Shown in pieces: positions 36,301 through 44,039 of a stretch of 64,000 nucleotides of DNA. Source of the stretch: Candidatus Rhodobacter oscarellae. Lineage in GTDB: Bacteria; Pseudomonadota; Alphaproteobacteria; Rhodobacterales; Rhodobacteraceae. The stretch lies in contig NZ_LFTY01000002.1 in NCBI RefSeq assembly GCF_001078595.1, positions 2,103,773-2,167,772 of the forward strand, given 5' to 3'. The first letter of the stretch is position 1. Each line of letters begins with the position of its first letter. Both the position numbers and the translations under genes were made by a program. A model generated the notes under the pieces. That model was not told where the DNA came from and searched no databases. It saw nothing but the letters and a program-made list of their open reading frames with translations.

Positions 36301-36781
36301 CATGACCCGCCACGCCGAGTTCGGCCCGGTACGCACCCTGCCGACCTCGACCTTCTTCTACGGCATGGAGCCCGGCGAAGAGATCGCCGCCGAGATCGAC
36401 CCCGGCAAGACCCTGGAGATCCGGCTGCAGGCAGTGGGCGAGGCGCATGAGGAAGACGGATCCGTCCGGGTGTTCTTTGAGCTGAACGGCCAGCCGCGCG
36501 TGGTGCGCGTGGCCGACAAACGCGCCAGCGCCGTGGTCGCCGCGCGGCCCAAGGCCGAACCCGGCAACGCCAACCACGTGGGCGCGCCGATGCCCGGCGT
36601 GGTGGCCACCGTGGCGGTGCAGGCCGGCGGCGAGGTCAAAGAAGGCGACCTGCTGCTGACCATCGAGGCGATGAAGATGGAAACCGGCCTGCATGCCGAC
36701 CGAGACGCGGTGGTCAAGGCCGTGCATGTCTCGCCCGGCGGTCAGATCGACGCCAAGGACCTGCTGGTGGAGCTGGAATAG
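33341..36781 (+). CDS. pyc: Pyruvate carboxylase
   Basis: Pyruvate carboxylase makes oxaloacetate from pyruvate and bicarbonate with ATP and biotin, replenishing the TCA cycle. In order the 1146 residues show: a biotin carboxylase domain (about 1-450; ILIANRGEIAIRVMRAA, GGGGRGMR, FFIEVNPRVQVEH-type motif), a carboxyltransferase domain (about 535-800; TTMRDAHQSLLATRMR, the metal site IHLHTHDTAG), a tetramerisation region and a biotin carrier domain with EAMKMETG, where the biotinylated Lys is about residue 1112. I chose the TTG at 33341 because it has a strong ribosome-binding site (GGAGGGG) and gives the family's usual length. An ATG 10 codons upstream lacks a ribosome-binding site. The gene is flanked by inverted copies of the structured repeat. 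Confidence 0.96.
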   Translation: MAEFQKILIANRGEIAIRVMRAANELGKRTVAVYATEDKLSLHRFKADEAYLIGEGMGPVAAYLSIDEIIRVAKECGADAIHPGYGLLSENPDFVEACDANGITFIGPKAATMRALGDKASARRVAIEAGVPVIPATEVLGDDMKKIAKEAAEIGYPLMLKASWGGGGRGMRPIEGPDELQEKILEGRREAEAAFGNGEGYLEKMILRARHVEVQILGDSHGAIYHLWERDCSVQRRNQKVVERAPAPYLSGAQRERLCNLGKKICEHVNYECAGTVEFLMDMETGEFYFIEVNPRVQVEHTVTEEVTGIDIVRAQILIAEGKSLIEATGTATQYDVQLRGHAIQCRVTTEDPTNNFIPDYGRITAYRGATGMGIRLDGGTAYSGAVITRYYDSLLEKVTAWAPTPEAAIKRMDRALREFRIRGVSTNIAFVENLLQHPTFLGNEYHTKFIDQTPELFAFAPRRDRATKILSYIADVTVNGHNEVAKETRPAALAAPKPPVKANEAPPDGTKQILDRDGPQALADWMAAQKNLLITDTTMRDAHQSLLATRMRSIDLIRVAPNYAHDLGGLFSLECWGGATFDVAYRFLDECPWQRLRDIRAAVPNVMTQMLLRGSNGVGYTNYPDNVVQAFVARAAETGIDLFRVFDPLNWVENMRVSMDAVLESGKVLEAAVCYTGDVLDSARPKYDLKYYVKMAKELQAAGTHILCIKDMGGLLKPAGVKLLVKTLKEETGLPIHLHTHDTAGIGCATYLAAAEAGVDAIDCAMDALSGNTSQPTLGTMVEALRQSERSSALDVEAIREISNYWEAARAQYSAFESGLQAPNSEVYLHEMPGGQFTNLKAQARSMGLEDKWPEVARTYADVNQMFGDVIKVTPIAKTVGDLALVMVSQGLTTEDVLDPKTEVAFPDSVVTLMKGQVGQAHGGFPKDIQKKVLKGEKPITVRPGSLLEDADLEAERAALAEKFSAKIDDEDLMGHMMYPKVFADYMTRHAEFGPVRTLPTSTFFYGMEPGEEIAAEIDPGKTLEIRLQAVGEAHEEDGSVRVFFELNGQPRVVRVADKRASAVVAARPKAEPGNANHVGAPMPGVVATVAVQAGGEVKEGDLLLTIEAMKMETGLHADRDAVVKAVHVSPGGQIDAKDLLVELE

Positions 36782-37210
36782 CGCGTCTCAAAGCCAGGCT
36801 CGCGCCAAGCGGGCGGGATTGTCAGGTGTCTTTGTGACCGCACGCTAGAGTATCGGTGCCACTCGGATGTCCTTTGTTGGCTTGGAGCGGTCATTGAAGG
36901 TAGTCCTGCCCCGGGGCTTGACCCGGGGCCTCTACCCTGAGCCAAGCGCAACTTGGGCTGCGGCCGACCTGGAGGTCGCCTGCGCATCAGCTCAATCGCT
37001 CACATCATCTCTGGAAACCGCAACGTTTCAACTGGATGCAACGTTGCAAATGCGGCCTCCTGAGGGAGGTCGGCCGCAGCCCAGGCAAGCTGGGCGGTCG
37101 CTCTATGTGAGTCCCGTTTCATCTGGTGTCGGCAAGCGTTGCCGGCGCGGAGCGCCCGGTGCGGGGACACATGCAACGAGAATAGGGCGCGTGCTTGTTA
37201 CATCGCGCAA
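36782..37210. other. 429-base gap after pyc
   Basis: The gap lies between the converging ends of pyc and the YHYH-domain gene and holds copy C of the structured repeat. Nothing else was recognised in it. Confidence 0.6.
36923..37142 (+). repeat. Structured interspersed repeat, copy C
   Basis: Same head (36960-36975) and tail (37125-37141) as copies A and B. The long stem pairs GGGCTGCGGCC with GGCCGCAGCCC, and the small hairpin reads CCCAG-GCAAG-CTGGG. An inner stem GCAACGTT/AACGTTGC is also present. It faces copy B across pyc. Confidence 0.85.
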
Positions 37211-38104
37211 TCAGCCGCGCCGGCGCTTCTTAAAGCTGCCATCCACCGCGCCAAAGAAGAGCCGCGGGATGACCGGGTAGCTCTGGGTCAGGAAATAGGC
37301 ATAGGTCCCGCTAGGATACTCGGCAGTCTGCACGAAAGCGCCATTTGCCGCGTCCAAACGCCCTGCCCCGGCGACATAGGCATAATCCTGCACGAAGGTC
37401 CCATCATACTCCCCGCCGGGCTGCGCGCCACCGGGTCGGCTGCCGCTGCGCAGGCGATAGGACGAGGTCATCTCGACCACGCGCCCGCCGATCTCGGCGG
37501 TGATCGCGTAAATCGGGAACCCATCCGCGGCGTAACCGATCAGCGGTGAGGGCCGTGAGGCGGACCAGCCCAGGTTCTGCATCAACCCGATGGGCAGCCC
37601 ATGGTAGTGATACGCACCGGTGGGCTGCACATGGGCATAGTTGGCGTCGAGCCCAAGCGCCACGGCCCCGCCGAGGGCCTCATATTGCCAGCCGGAGGCG
37701 CGATGGCCCTGCCAAAACTCCGCCGCGCCGGGATCAAAGGGCACGCCGTTCACCGCCACACCGGCCAGAGCGCCAAGCTCAGCGCCGGACAAGCTCTGTT
37801 TGCGCGGGCGGACGGGCATCTCAAAGCGGTAATTCTGGGCCGCGATCTTGTGCGGGTTGCCCCTGTTAGGAAAGCTGCCAACCGCGTGATCGGGGATACC
37901 GTTCGACGTGATCACGCGTTTGGCGCCGCGAAGGCTGATAGAGACCTGGTTGCCGCCCACCGTGTTGCGGGCAGCGACCAGCGAGAGGCTCTGCGCCTCG
38001 GTGGCGGTGTGCACGCGCAATCGGTGTTGGCCTAGAGCCGCGCCCGCGACGACCCCGCCGCCCAGAAATGTGATCAACGCCGCTCGCCGAGAATACTTAA
38101 TCAT
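37211..38104 (-). CDS. Exported YHYH-domain protein
   Basis: The 297-residue protein begins with a twin-arginine-like signal (YSRRAALITFLGGG) and a hydrophobic stretch ending in AGAALG, so export is likely, possibly folded through the Tat pathway. The central GAYHYHGLPIGLM is the hallmark of the YHYH family, with DGFPIYA after it, a pattern often seen in proteins that bind metals. Function is not established for the family. A smaller exported protein is encoded just upstream, 24 bases away, so they probably form an operon. Confidence 0.85.
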   Translation of the reverse strand: MIKYSRRAALITFLGGGVVAGAALGQHRLRVHTATEAQSLSLVAARNTVGGNQVSISLRGAKRVITSNGIPDHAVGSFPNRGNPHKIAAQNYRFEMPVRPRKQSLSGAELGALAGVAVNGVPFDPGAAEFWQGHRASGWQYEALGGAVALGLDANYAHVQPTGAYHYHGLPIGLMQNLGWSASRPSPLIGYAADGFPIYAITAEIGGRVVEMTSSYRLRSGSRPGGAQPGGEYDGTFVQDYAYVAGAGRLDAANGAFVQTAEYPSGTYAYFLTQSYPVIPRLFFGAVDGSFKKRRRG

Positions 38105-38128
38105 GAGCTTGCTCCTCTCATTGCGTTC

Positions 38129-38482
38129 CTAGCTTGGGATCACGGTGACCGGACCAAGCCCCGCCGCGCCGAAATCCAGCATAAGGGTGAAGATGCCGGG
38201 CCAGTCCTTGGCGGCGATATAGACGGTGGTCTCCGTCACCGCGCCGGGCTGCAGGACGGGCGGCGCGGCCAAAAGGACGTCGCCGATGTCGCTATAGGCG
38301 GCTTGCAGTTCCACGACCGCGTCGCCTGCGTTCTTGAGCCGCAGCGTGACGCCCAAACCGGCTCCGTTGGGCGCCGAGGCAATCGCCTGCGCCTCGATCC
38401 CGGACAGATCATGCCCCTGATGGGCCAGCGCAGCGAGCGGCGCCAAAAACGCGGCGGTGAGAATGAAACGGCGTTTGAGCAT
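38129..38482 (-). CDS. Small exported protein, immunoglobulin-like or copper-handling type
   Basis: The 117-residue product has a signal peptide (MLKRRFILTAAFLAPLAALA) and then QGHDLSG. The rest is beta-rich (GLGVTLRLKNAGDAVVELQA), similar in outline to periplasmic metal-chaperone-like domains, but I see no clear Met/His metal site apart from HQGHD. I start at ATG 38482, which has a perfect GGAGG ribosome-binding site, and not 13 codons earlier. It is upstream of the YHYH gene and probably cotranscribed. Confidence 0.75.
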   Translation of the reverse strand: MLKRRFILTAAFLAPLAALAHQGHDLSGIEAQAIASAPNGAGLGVTLRLKNAGDAVVELQAAYSDIGDVLLAAPPVLQPGAVTETTVYIAAKDWPGIFTLMLDFGAAGLGPVTVIPS

Positions 38483-38629
38483 GTACTTGGCCTCCTTTCC
38501 CAGTGGAACGAGGCCGCGCAAAACTTCCGTCGCACAATTTTCAGAAAACCCGAAAAACTCAACGCATCCGGCGCATTTTCTGCTTGCAGCGCAAAGCGGT
38601 TCTAGATATCCCCCGCCTACCCAAAGGAT

Positions 38630-38704
38630 GCGGGCGTAGCTCAGGGGTAGAGCGTTACCTTGCCAAGGTAAATGTCGTGAGTTCGAATCTCATCGCCCGC
38701 TCCA
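38630..38704 (+). tRNA. tRNA-Gly (anticodon GCC)
   Basis: Acceptor arms GCGGGCG/CGCCCGC, D-arm GCTC-AGGGGTAG-AGC, anticodon stem TTACC/GGTAA with loop TTGCCAA (anticodon GCC), T-arm GTGAG-TTCGAAT-CTCAT, discriminator T and an encoded CCA. All arms pair well. The downstream side carries broken genes. Confidence 0.97.
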
Positions 38705-38758
38705 ATAATTCTCATATCATCACCGCGTGGCCGCTGTGGCTGGCCGCGCCGCACCATT

Positions 38759-39139
38759 TCATCCGGTGTGGAGGACACCCAGGATCATCCGCATGAGTTG
38801 GAGCAGCTCATCGTCCTTTCCGGGCGTGAGCAGCTCGACCTGGCAGTGGACCGTCAGGAACTCCTGCTCGGGCATCTCGCCTTCTGACAGCGCCAGCAAC
38901 GAGCCGTAGTCGGTCTTCAGGATGAGATCCGGGTTTTCGGCCGCCCCATAGGACACCCTTGCCTGGCCCTCCCGGGCGCGCAGCTCCATGTCCTCGCCAT
39001 CGACCACCAGCGCCGCCACCACGCTCAGCGCACCCGGCGCGACCCGCCGCACGGCGGCGTTTAGGGTCACCGCAACGGTGCGCAAGTTGCCTGGCCTTAC
39101 GCTCTCGCCCTCAAGCGGAAAGCGCGCGCCGACCGACAT
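38759..39139 (-). pseudogene. Remnant of a regulator C-terminal domain (SCP2-like)
   Basis: The readable frame (about 126 residues from ATG 39139) looks like the ligand-binding SCP2-like C-terminal part of some HxlR/winged-helix regulators: ELRAREGQARVSYGAAENPDLILKTDYGSLLALS. The N-terminal DNA-binding part is missing. Directly upstream the opposite strand takes over as the more plausible coding strand, so a gene was probably truncated by a rearrangement. It could be a small stand-alone lipid-binding-like protein, so the call is moderate. Confidence 0.5.
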
Positions 39140-39419
39140 CGTGGCCAGGCTCGGCGGGCGCGAACCCGAGGCGTTCCACAGCATCGCGCGCCGCGCCGTC
39201 GGCGCGCGCCCGGACCTGCGGCGCAGCGCGCCCCGGACCTTGGCGGCGCTGGCTGGGTTCGCCAAGATGCTGCTGACGCGCCCACCCAACCTGGATCGCA
39301 TCGCCGCCGACCGAGACTTTGTCTTGGCCGCAGCACCCCGCTTCAGCCAGGACGACCCCGCATGGGTTCAGTCCCACGCGCCGCAGCCCATCCCAGACAA
39401 ACCCAGAGAGGTTGCCTGA
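39132..39419 (+). pseudogene. Probable C-terminal remnant of an unrecognised enzyme
   Basis: The plus-strand frame reads DIVARLGGREPEAFHSIARR and continues to APRFSQDDPAW, ending one base before the DUF1330 start, as in an operon. It has no start codon or N-terminal part that fits; upstream the frame is antisense to the SCP2-like remnant. I do not recognise the family. It may be the end of an NAD(P)-binding (NmrA-like) protein, but that is a weak guess. Confidence 0.4.
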
Positions 39420-39420
39420 C

Positions 39421-39713
39421 ATGACCGCCCTCATGATCTCTACCATCAAGGTAACGGACCCCGCCGGGTTCCAGAACGACATGGCCAGGACCCAGCAGGT
39501 CGCCAGGCCGTATGCTCAAAGCTTGTCTTCCGCGGCAGACGCGGCGCCACGCTCAGCGGCGCCGACGTGCAGGGCGAGATGGTCGTGGCGGTCAGCTTCC
39601 CCGATCTGGGTGCGCTGCAGCGCTGGAACGCCTCGCCGGAGTACCAGGACATCATCGCCCTGCGCGAGGCCAGCTCGCAGCAGGTGATGACCGCCTATGG
39701 GCCGATGGACTGA
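39421..39713 (+). pseudogene. DUF1330-type small protein with a frameshift
   Basis: The frame starts MTALMISTIKVTDPAGFQND and runs to RPY at 39513. It then leaves the sensible reading, which resumes one base later in the next frame as KLVFRGRRGATLSGADVQG and ends with MTAYGPMD at a TGA (39711-39713). One missing base near 39514 (a G would restore GSKLVF) explains both halves. It could be a real mutation or a sequencing error. DUF1330 proteins are about 95 residues with a ferredoxin-like fold; the function is unknown. Confidence 0.8.
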
Positions 39714-39733
39714 CCGCCGCTCTTGGGCGCGCG

Positions 39734-41086
39734 CTAGAACATCACCGCGACCAGCCAGAGCGATATCGCCGGGAAGGCGATCAGGATCGCCACGCGGATC
39801 ATGTCCGAGATCAGGAAGGGCAGCACCCCGTGATAGGTGCGCTGGATCGGGATGTCCTTGGCCATCGAGTTGATGATGAACAGGTTCATCCCCACCGGCG
39901 GCGTGATCAGCCCCACCTCGACCACGATCAGCGCCAGGATGCCGAACCAGATCGCCGTCTCCTCGGGGGACATGCCGAAGTCCAGGCTCTCGATGATCGG
40001 GAAGAAGATCGGGATCGTCAGCAGGATCATGGACAGGCTGTCCATCACGCAGCCAAAGACCAGGTAGGCCGCCAGCATCACCAGAAGCACCATCAGCGGC
40101 GTGTAGCCCGACATGGAGATCCAATCGGCCAGCGCCTGCGGCATCTGCGTGATCGCCAGGAACGAGTTGAACAGCTGCGCGCCCAGGATGATCAGGAAGA
40201 TCATGCCCGTGGCGCTGGCGGTGCTCAGGATGCACTCCTTGACGGTCTGCCAGTTCAGCCCGCCGGTCCAGAGCCCGTAGAGCCCGGTCGCGATGGCGCC
40301 CCAGGCCGCGCCCTCGGTGGGCGTGAACAGCGCCTGCACCCCGTCCTTGGACCAGTTCCAGTCCCCCGCGATGCCGCCCATCACCAGGCCAAAGATCAGC
40401 ACCACCGGCCAGACCTTCCAGAGCGAGCGGAAGCGCTGCCCATAGGGCACGCGGTCCGCCGCGGTGGCGCTGTTTGGGTAGATGCGCACATAGACGGCCA
40501 CGGCCAGCATGTATCCCAGCGCCGCCAGGATGCCGGGGATGAAGGCCGCCAGGAACATCTTGACGATGTTCTGCTCGGTCATGATGGCGTAGATCACCAG
40601 GATCACCGAGGGCGGGATCAGGATGCCCAAAGTGCCGCCCGCGGCCAGCACGCCGGTGCTCAGGGCGTCCGAGTAGCCGCGCTTGCGCATCTCCGGCAGG
40701 GCCACCTGCCCCATGGTCGAAGCCGTGGCCAGCGACGAGCCGCAGACCGCGCCGAACCCCGCGCAGGCGCCCACGGCGGCCATGGCCACCCCGCCCTTGC
40801 GGTGCCCCAGCCAGTCGCTCGCGGTGTCAAACAGCGCGTTCGACATGCCCGACTTGGTCGCGAACTGCCCCATCAGCAGGAACAGCGGCACGATGGACAG
40901 CGAGTAGCTCGAGAACATGTCATAGGACATGCTCTTCATCTGGCTCAGCACCGCCGTGGGGTTGCCCCGGATGATCCAAGAGCCCACGAAACCCGTAACC
41001 GCCATCGCGATGGCGATGGGCATGCGCAAAAAGATCGCGCCGAGCATGACAAAGAAACCCAGTAGGGCGAGTTCGAAACCGGTCAT
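39734..41086 (-). CDS. dctM: TRAP transporter large permease subunit DctM
   Basis: The large membrane subunit of a tripartite ATP-independent periplasmic transporter couples solute uptake to Na+ or H+. The 450-residue protein is a string of about twelve hydrophobic segments with the TRAP DctM motifs GVLAAGGTLGILIPPSVILVIY and LITPPVGMNLFI. It ends the operon dctP-dctQ-dctM, with its start directly adjacent to the dctQ stop. Confidence 0.95.
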   Translation of the reverse strand: MTGFELALLGFFVMLGAIFLRMPIAIAMAVTGFVGSWIIRGNPTAVLSQMKSMSYDMFSSYSLSIVPLFLLMGQFATKSGMSNALFDTASDWLGHRKGGVAMAAVGACAGFGAVCGSSLATASTMGQVALPEMRKRGYSDALSTGVLAAGGTLGILIPPSVILVIYAIMTEQNIVKMFLAAFIPGILAALGYMLAVAVYVRIYPNSATAADRVPYGQRFRSLWKVWPVVLIFGLVMGGIAGDWNWSKDGVQALFTPTEGAAWGAIATGLYGLWTGGLNWQTVKECILSTASATGMIFLIILGAQLFNSFLAITQMPQALADWISMSGYTPLMVLLVMLAAYLVFGCVMDSLSMILLTIPIFFPIIESLDFGMSPEETAIWFGILALIVVEVGLITPPVGMNLFIINSMAKDIPIQRTYHGVLPFLISDMIRVAILIAFPAISLWLVAVMF

Positions 41087-41662
41087 TTAGCGCCCCAGCA
41101 AGTCGTTCGTTGCGCGCCAAACGGTGAAGACGCTGATCACGGTGAAGAAGAAGGCCCCCACAAAGGACAGCGCGTAGCTGTACCAAAAGGGCATCCCAAG
41201 GATGTAGGTCGTGTTGTTGGTGAAGGGCTTATAGCCAAAGCCCAGCATGTCGCGCACCGGCTGGCTGAACCACGTCACCTGCTCGCCCAGGCCCATCCAG
41301 AGCCGCCAGGCGATCACGAAGGCCACGGCCAGCACCAGCAGGTTGCCAATAAGGACCAGGCCGCGGTTCGCCCAAACCGGCATCTTGTCGGCCACGATGT
41401 CGACGGTCACATGGCCCTGGTTGAGGTGGCACCAGGACATGAAGGCAAACACCGCCACGGCGGTCCCGGCCTCGACAAGCTCAAAGTCTCCGGGGACGGG
41501 GCCAAGCCCGACCTGCAGCCCCACAAAGGCGCGCCCGATGGTCGAGATCACGGTCATTGCCGCGATCGCGATCAGCACCGTGCCGCCCACATAGGCCAGG
41601 GCCCGCGCCACGTGGTCCATCAGGCCCGCAACGCGCGCTTCTGCCCTCACCGCTATGCCCAT
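41087..41662 (-). CDS. dctQ: TRAP transporter small permease subunit DctQ
   Basis: The 191-residue protein has four hydrophobic segments, the plan of DctQ subunits (for example ALAYVGGTVLIAIAAMTVIS and AFMSWCHLNQGHVTVDIV). I start at ATG 41662 (MGIAVRAEARVAG), preceded by GGGGG; the frame is open 12 codons further. It lies between dctP and dctM, separated from dctP by a strong hairpin. Confidence 0.92.
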   Translation of the reverse strand: MGIAVRAEARVAGLMDHVARALAYVGGTVLIAIAAMTVISTIGRAFVGLQVGLGPVPGDFELVEAGTAVAVFAFMSWCHLNQGHVTVDIVADKMPVWANRGLVLIGNLLVLAVAFVIAWRLWMGLGEQVTWFSQPVRDMLGFGYKPFTNNTTYILGMPFWYSYALSFVGAFFFTVISVFTVWRATNDLLGR

Positions 41663-41701
41663 AATACCCCCGGGTTGCCGCCATACCACTCGCGGCAAAC
41701 G

Positions 41702-41728
41702 CCCCCGGCGCGGTCTACGCGCCGGGGG
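41702..41728 (-). terminator. Intercistronic hairpin between dctP and dctQ
   Basis: CCCCCGGCGCG and CGCGCCGGGGG form a perfect 11-pair stem with a 5-base loop, 11 bases after the dctP stop and without a U-tract. Such hairpins in transporter operons usually stabilise the binding-protein mRNA or partly terminate, giving more binding protein than permease. Confidence 0.75.
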
Positions 41729-41738
41729 AATGAGTCGC

Positions 41739-42770
41739 TTAGTTGCCGTGCTTTTCGATCAGCGCGCGCGCGTCGTCAAGCATCGCCTGACCCGGCAGGC
41801 CAGCGGCGTCCATAGCCGTGACCCACTCGGCGATCTGGCCATCCGCGATGGCCTTGATCTCGGCGGTGGCCTCTTCCGACATGGTGATGATCGTGTTGTC
41901 GGTGCCTTCGACCACGGCCTTCACCATGGTGTCGCCCTCGTCCATGGCGCGCCCGGCCCAGGCCGAGGTCTCCAAGCCGCTATTGGCGTCGATCACCGCC
42001 TTCAGGTCGTCCGGCAGGTTGTTGTAGCTGTCCTTGTTCATCGCCCAGATGAAGAAGGTGTTGTACATGGCGTTGGGGCCAGCCACCTCGGCGTGGCTGT
42101 CGGCCAGCTCATGCACCTTCAGCGGCAGCACGATCTCCCACGGGATCACCCCGCCCTCGACCACGCCCTTGGACAGCGCCTCGGGGAAGGCCGGAACCGG
42201 CATGCCCACAGGGGTCGCGCCCATGGCGCTCAGCAGGTTGTTGGCCGCACGGCTCGGCCCGCGCAGCTTCTTGCCCGCAAAGTCCGCCGGGCCGGTGATC
42301 GGGTCGCCCTTGGTGTGGATGATCCCCGAGCCATGAACGTGCACGGCCAGCAGGTGCACGTCGCCCATGCGCTCGCCCAGGTACTTCTCGGCGAACTCCC
42401 ATGCGGCTTTCGAGGTCAGCTCGGCCGATTTCGACGACACGAAGGGCAGCTCGAAGGCTTCCGTTTCGGGGAAGCGGCCCGGCGTGTAGGCCGGCAGCGC
42501 CCAGCCGCCATCGATCACGCCGTCGCGGATCTGGTCGTAAAGCGCGGGCGGCTTACCGCCAAGCTGCATGCCGGGGTAAAGCTCGATCTTCAGGCGGCCA
42601 TTGGAATCCGCCATGACCTTCTCGGCCCAGGGCGTCATGAACAGTGCTGGCACCGCGCCCTTGGGGCTGATGAAGTGCTGAAACCGCAGCGTGACCTCTT
42701 GCGCAAGCGCCGTGGTCGCGGTCAGCGCAAGCGCCGCCGCCCCTGCGAGCAGTGTTTTTGTAAGTGCCAT
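41739..42770 (-). CDS. dctP: TRAP transporter periplasmic solute-binding protein DctP
   Basis: The 343-residue protein has a signal peptide (about 1-23, ending in TTALAQE) and the DctP fold: VTLRFQHFISPKGAVPALFMTPWAEKV and the conserved KKLRGPS region, with the Arg that usually binds the substrate carboxylate. Its start is preceded by GGGAGG. It is divergent from the iol genes with 284 bases between, so the substrate may be related to inositol or its breakdown acids, which is inference. TRAP substrates of this clade are usually acids. Confidence 0.93.
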   Translation of the reverse strand: MALTKTLLAGAAALALTATTALAQEVTLRFQHFISPKGAVPALFMTPWAEKVMADSNGRLKIELYPGMQLGGKPPALYDQIRDGVIDGGWALPAYTPGRFPETEAFELPFVSSKSAELTSKAAWEFAEKYLGERMGDVHLLAVHVHGSGIIHTKGDPITGPADFAGKKLRGPSRAANNLLSAMGATPVGMPVPAFPEALSKGVVEGGVIPWEIVLPLKVHELADSHAEVAGPNAMYNTFFIWAMNKDSYNNLPDDLKAVIDANSGLETSAWAGRAMDEGDTMVKAVVEGTDNTIITMSEEATAEIKAIADGQIAEWVTAMDAAGLPGQAMLDDARALIEKHGN

Positions 42771-43054
42771 TGGTACCTCCCAGTTTGAGCGCGAGGCAGT
42801 GCGCCGCGCCCATTTGATTTATTGCGAATGCAACAAACTCAATTTCCCCCACCACGTCAAGATCATTGCCGGGGCGTGGAAGCTGTCAAAAGTGATTGCC
42901 GCGCCGCACTGCTGCCTGCATTCCATCACCAGATGATGCAATCCAAGCGCGCGCCGAATTTCACCCTTGCGCCTTCCGTATTTGCGGCGCCAAACTCCGC
43001 GCGCGACAGGCTGATGGATCGCGATGCGGTAAGCGCTGCGGCATATGGACGGAC

Positions 43055-44023
43055 ATGACAGAGAACAAGGGCATATTGGTGATTGGCCGGGCGGGGATGG
43101 ACTTCTACGCCGACCCGCCGGGCACCCGGCTGGAGGACGGCGCGCGGTTCACCTCTGCCCTCGGTGGGTCCTCGGCCAATATCGCCGCCGGGGTCTGCCG
43201 TCAGGGCGGGCGCGCCGCGCTGGTCACCTCGGTCTCGGACGACCCGGTGGGCAGCTATTGCATTAACCAGCTTGCGCATTTCGGCGTCGACACCGCGTAT
43301 GTCCGCCGCCAGGGCGGCGAGGCGCGCAACTCGCTGGCCGTGGTGGACACCAACGGCGCGGACACGCAATCGGTGATCTACCGCAACAACGCCGCCGACT
43401 TTCAGATGACCGAGGCGGATATCGCGAGGGTGGACTTTACCGCCTATGACACGCTGGTCACCACGGGCACGGTGCTGGCCGCAGAGCCCTCGCGCAGCGC
43501 CACCTTCGCCGCGTTTGAGCGCGCCCGGGCGGCGGGGCTCACCATCGTCTTCGACCTCGATTACCGCCCCTATTCCTGGCCCGACGCCGCGACCAGCGCC
43601 CGCGTCTACGCCCAGATGGCCGAGGCCTGCGACATTATCATCGGCAATGATGACGAGTTCGGCGTGCTGGCCCAGAGCTATGCTGACGGGCTGGCCGCGG
43701 CCCGCGGCCTGGCCGCAAGCGGCAAGACCGTGGTCTATAAGATGGGCCACCGCGGCTCGGTGACATTCTCGGAGGGGGAAGAGACCCGCCAGGGCGTGTT
43801 CCAGGTGGACGCCCTGAAACCCACCGGCGCGGGGGACGCCTTTATGGCGGGGTTCCTGATGACCCGCGCCCGCGGCGGGACGGTGCCCGAGGCCGTGCGC
43901 CGCGGCTCCGCCACCGCAGCCATCGTCGTCACCCGCGTGGGCTGCGCCCCGGCCATGCCCACCACCGCCGAGTTAGACCGGTTCCTCGCCAGCCATCCCG
44001 GCCCATCCGAGCCCCAGGAATAG
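43055..44023 (+). CDS. iolC: 5-dehydro-2-deoxygluconokinase IolC
   Basis: IolC phosphorylates 5-dehydro-2-deoxygluconate in myo-inositol breakdown. The 322-residue PfkB-family kinase has GGSSANIAAGVCRQGG, the FDLDYRPYSWP motif typical of IolC, and the catalytic TGAGDAFMAGFL near the C-terminus. I start at ATG 43055 (MTENKGILVIGRAG), with GGACGG upstream. Many alphaproteobacterial IolC proteins are fused to a DUF2090 domain, which is absent here. iolB follows after 16 bases. Confidence 0.9.
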   Translation: MTENKGILVIGRAGMDFYADPPGTRLEDGARFTSALGGSSANIAAGVCRQGGRAALVTSVSDDPVGSYCINQLAHFGVDTAYVRRQGGEARNSLAVVDTNGADTQSVIYRNNAADFQMTEADIARVDFTAYDTLVTTGTVLAAEPSRSATFAAFERARAAGLTIVFDLDYRPYSWPDAATSARVYAQMAEACDIIIGNDDEFGVLAQSYADGLAAARGLAASGKTVVYKMGHRGSVTFSEGEETRQGVFQVDALKPTGAGDAFMAGFLMTRARGGTVPEAVRRGSATAAIVVTRVGCAPAMPTTAELDRFLASHPGPSEPQE

Positions 44024-44039
44024 CCACAGGAGTAACCCC

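Noticed and set aside
39512-41065. 517-residue plus-strand frame
   Set aside because: It is fully antisense to dctM and has no recognisable domains; dctM has clear TRAP motifs.
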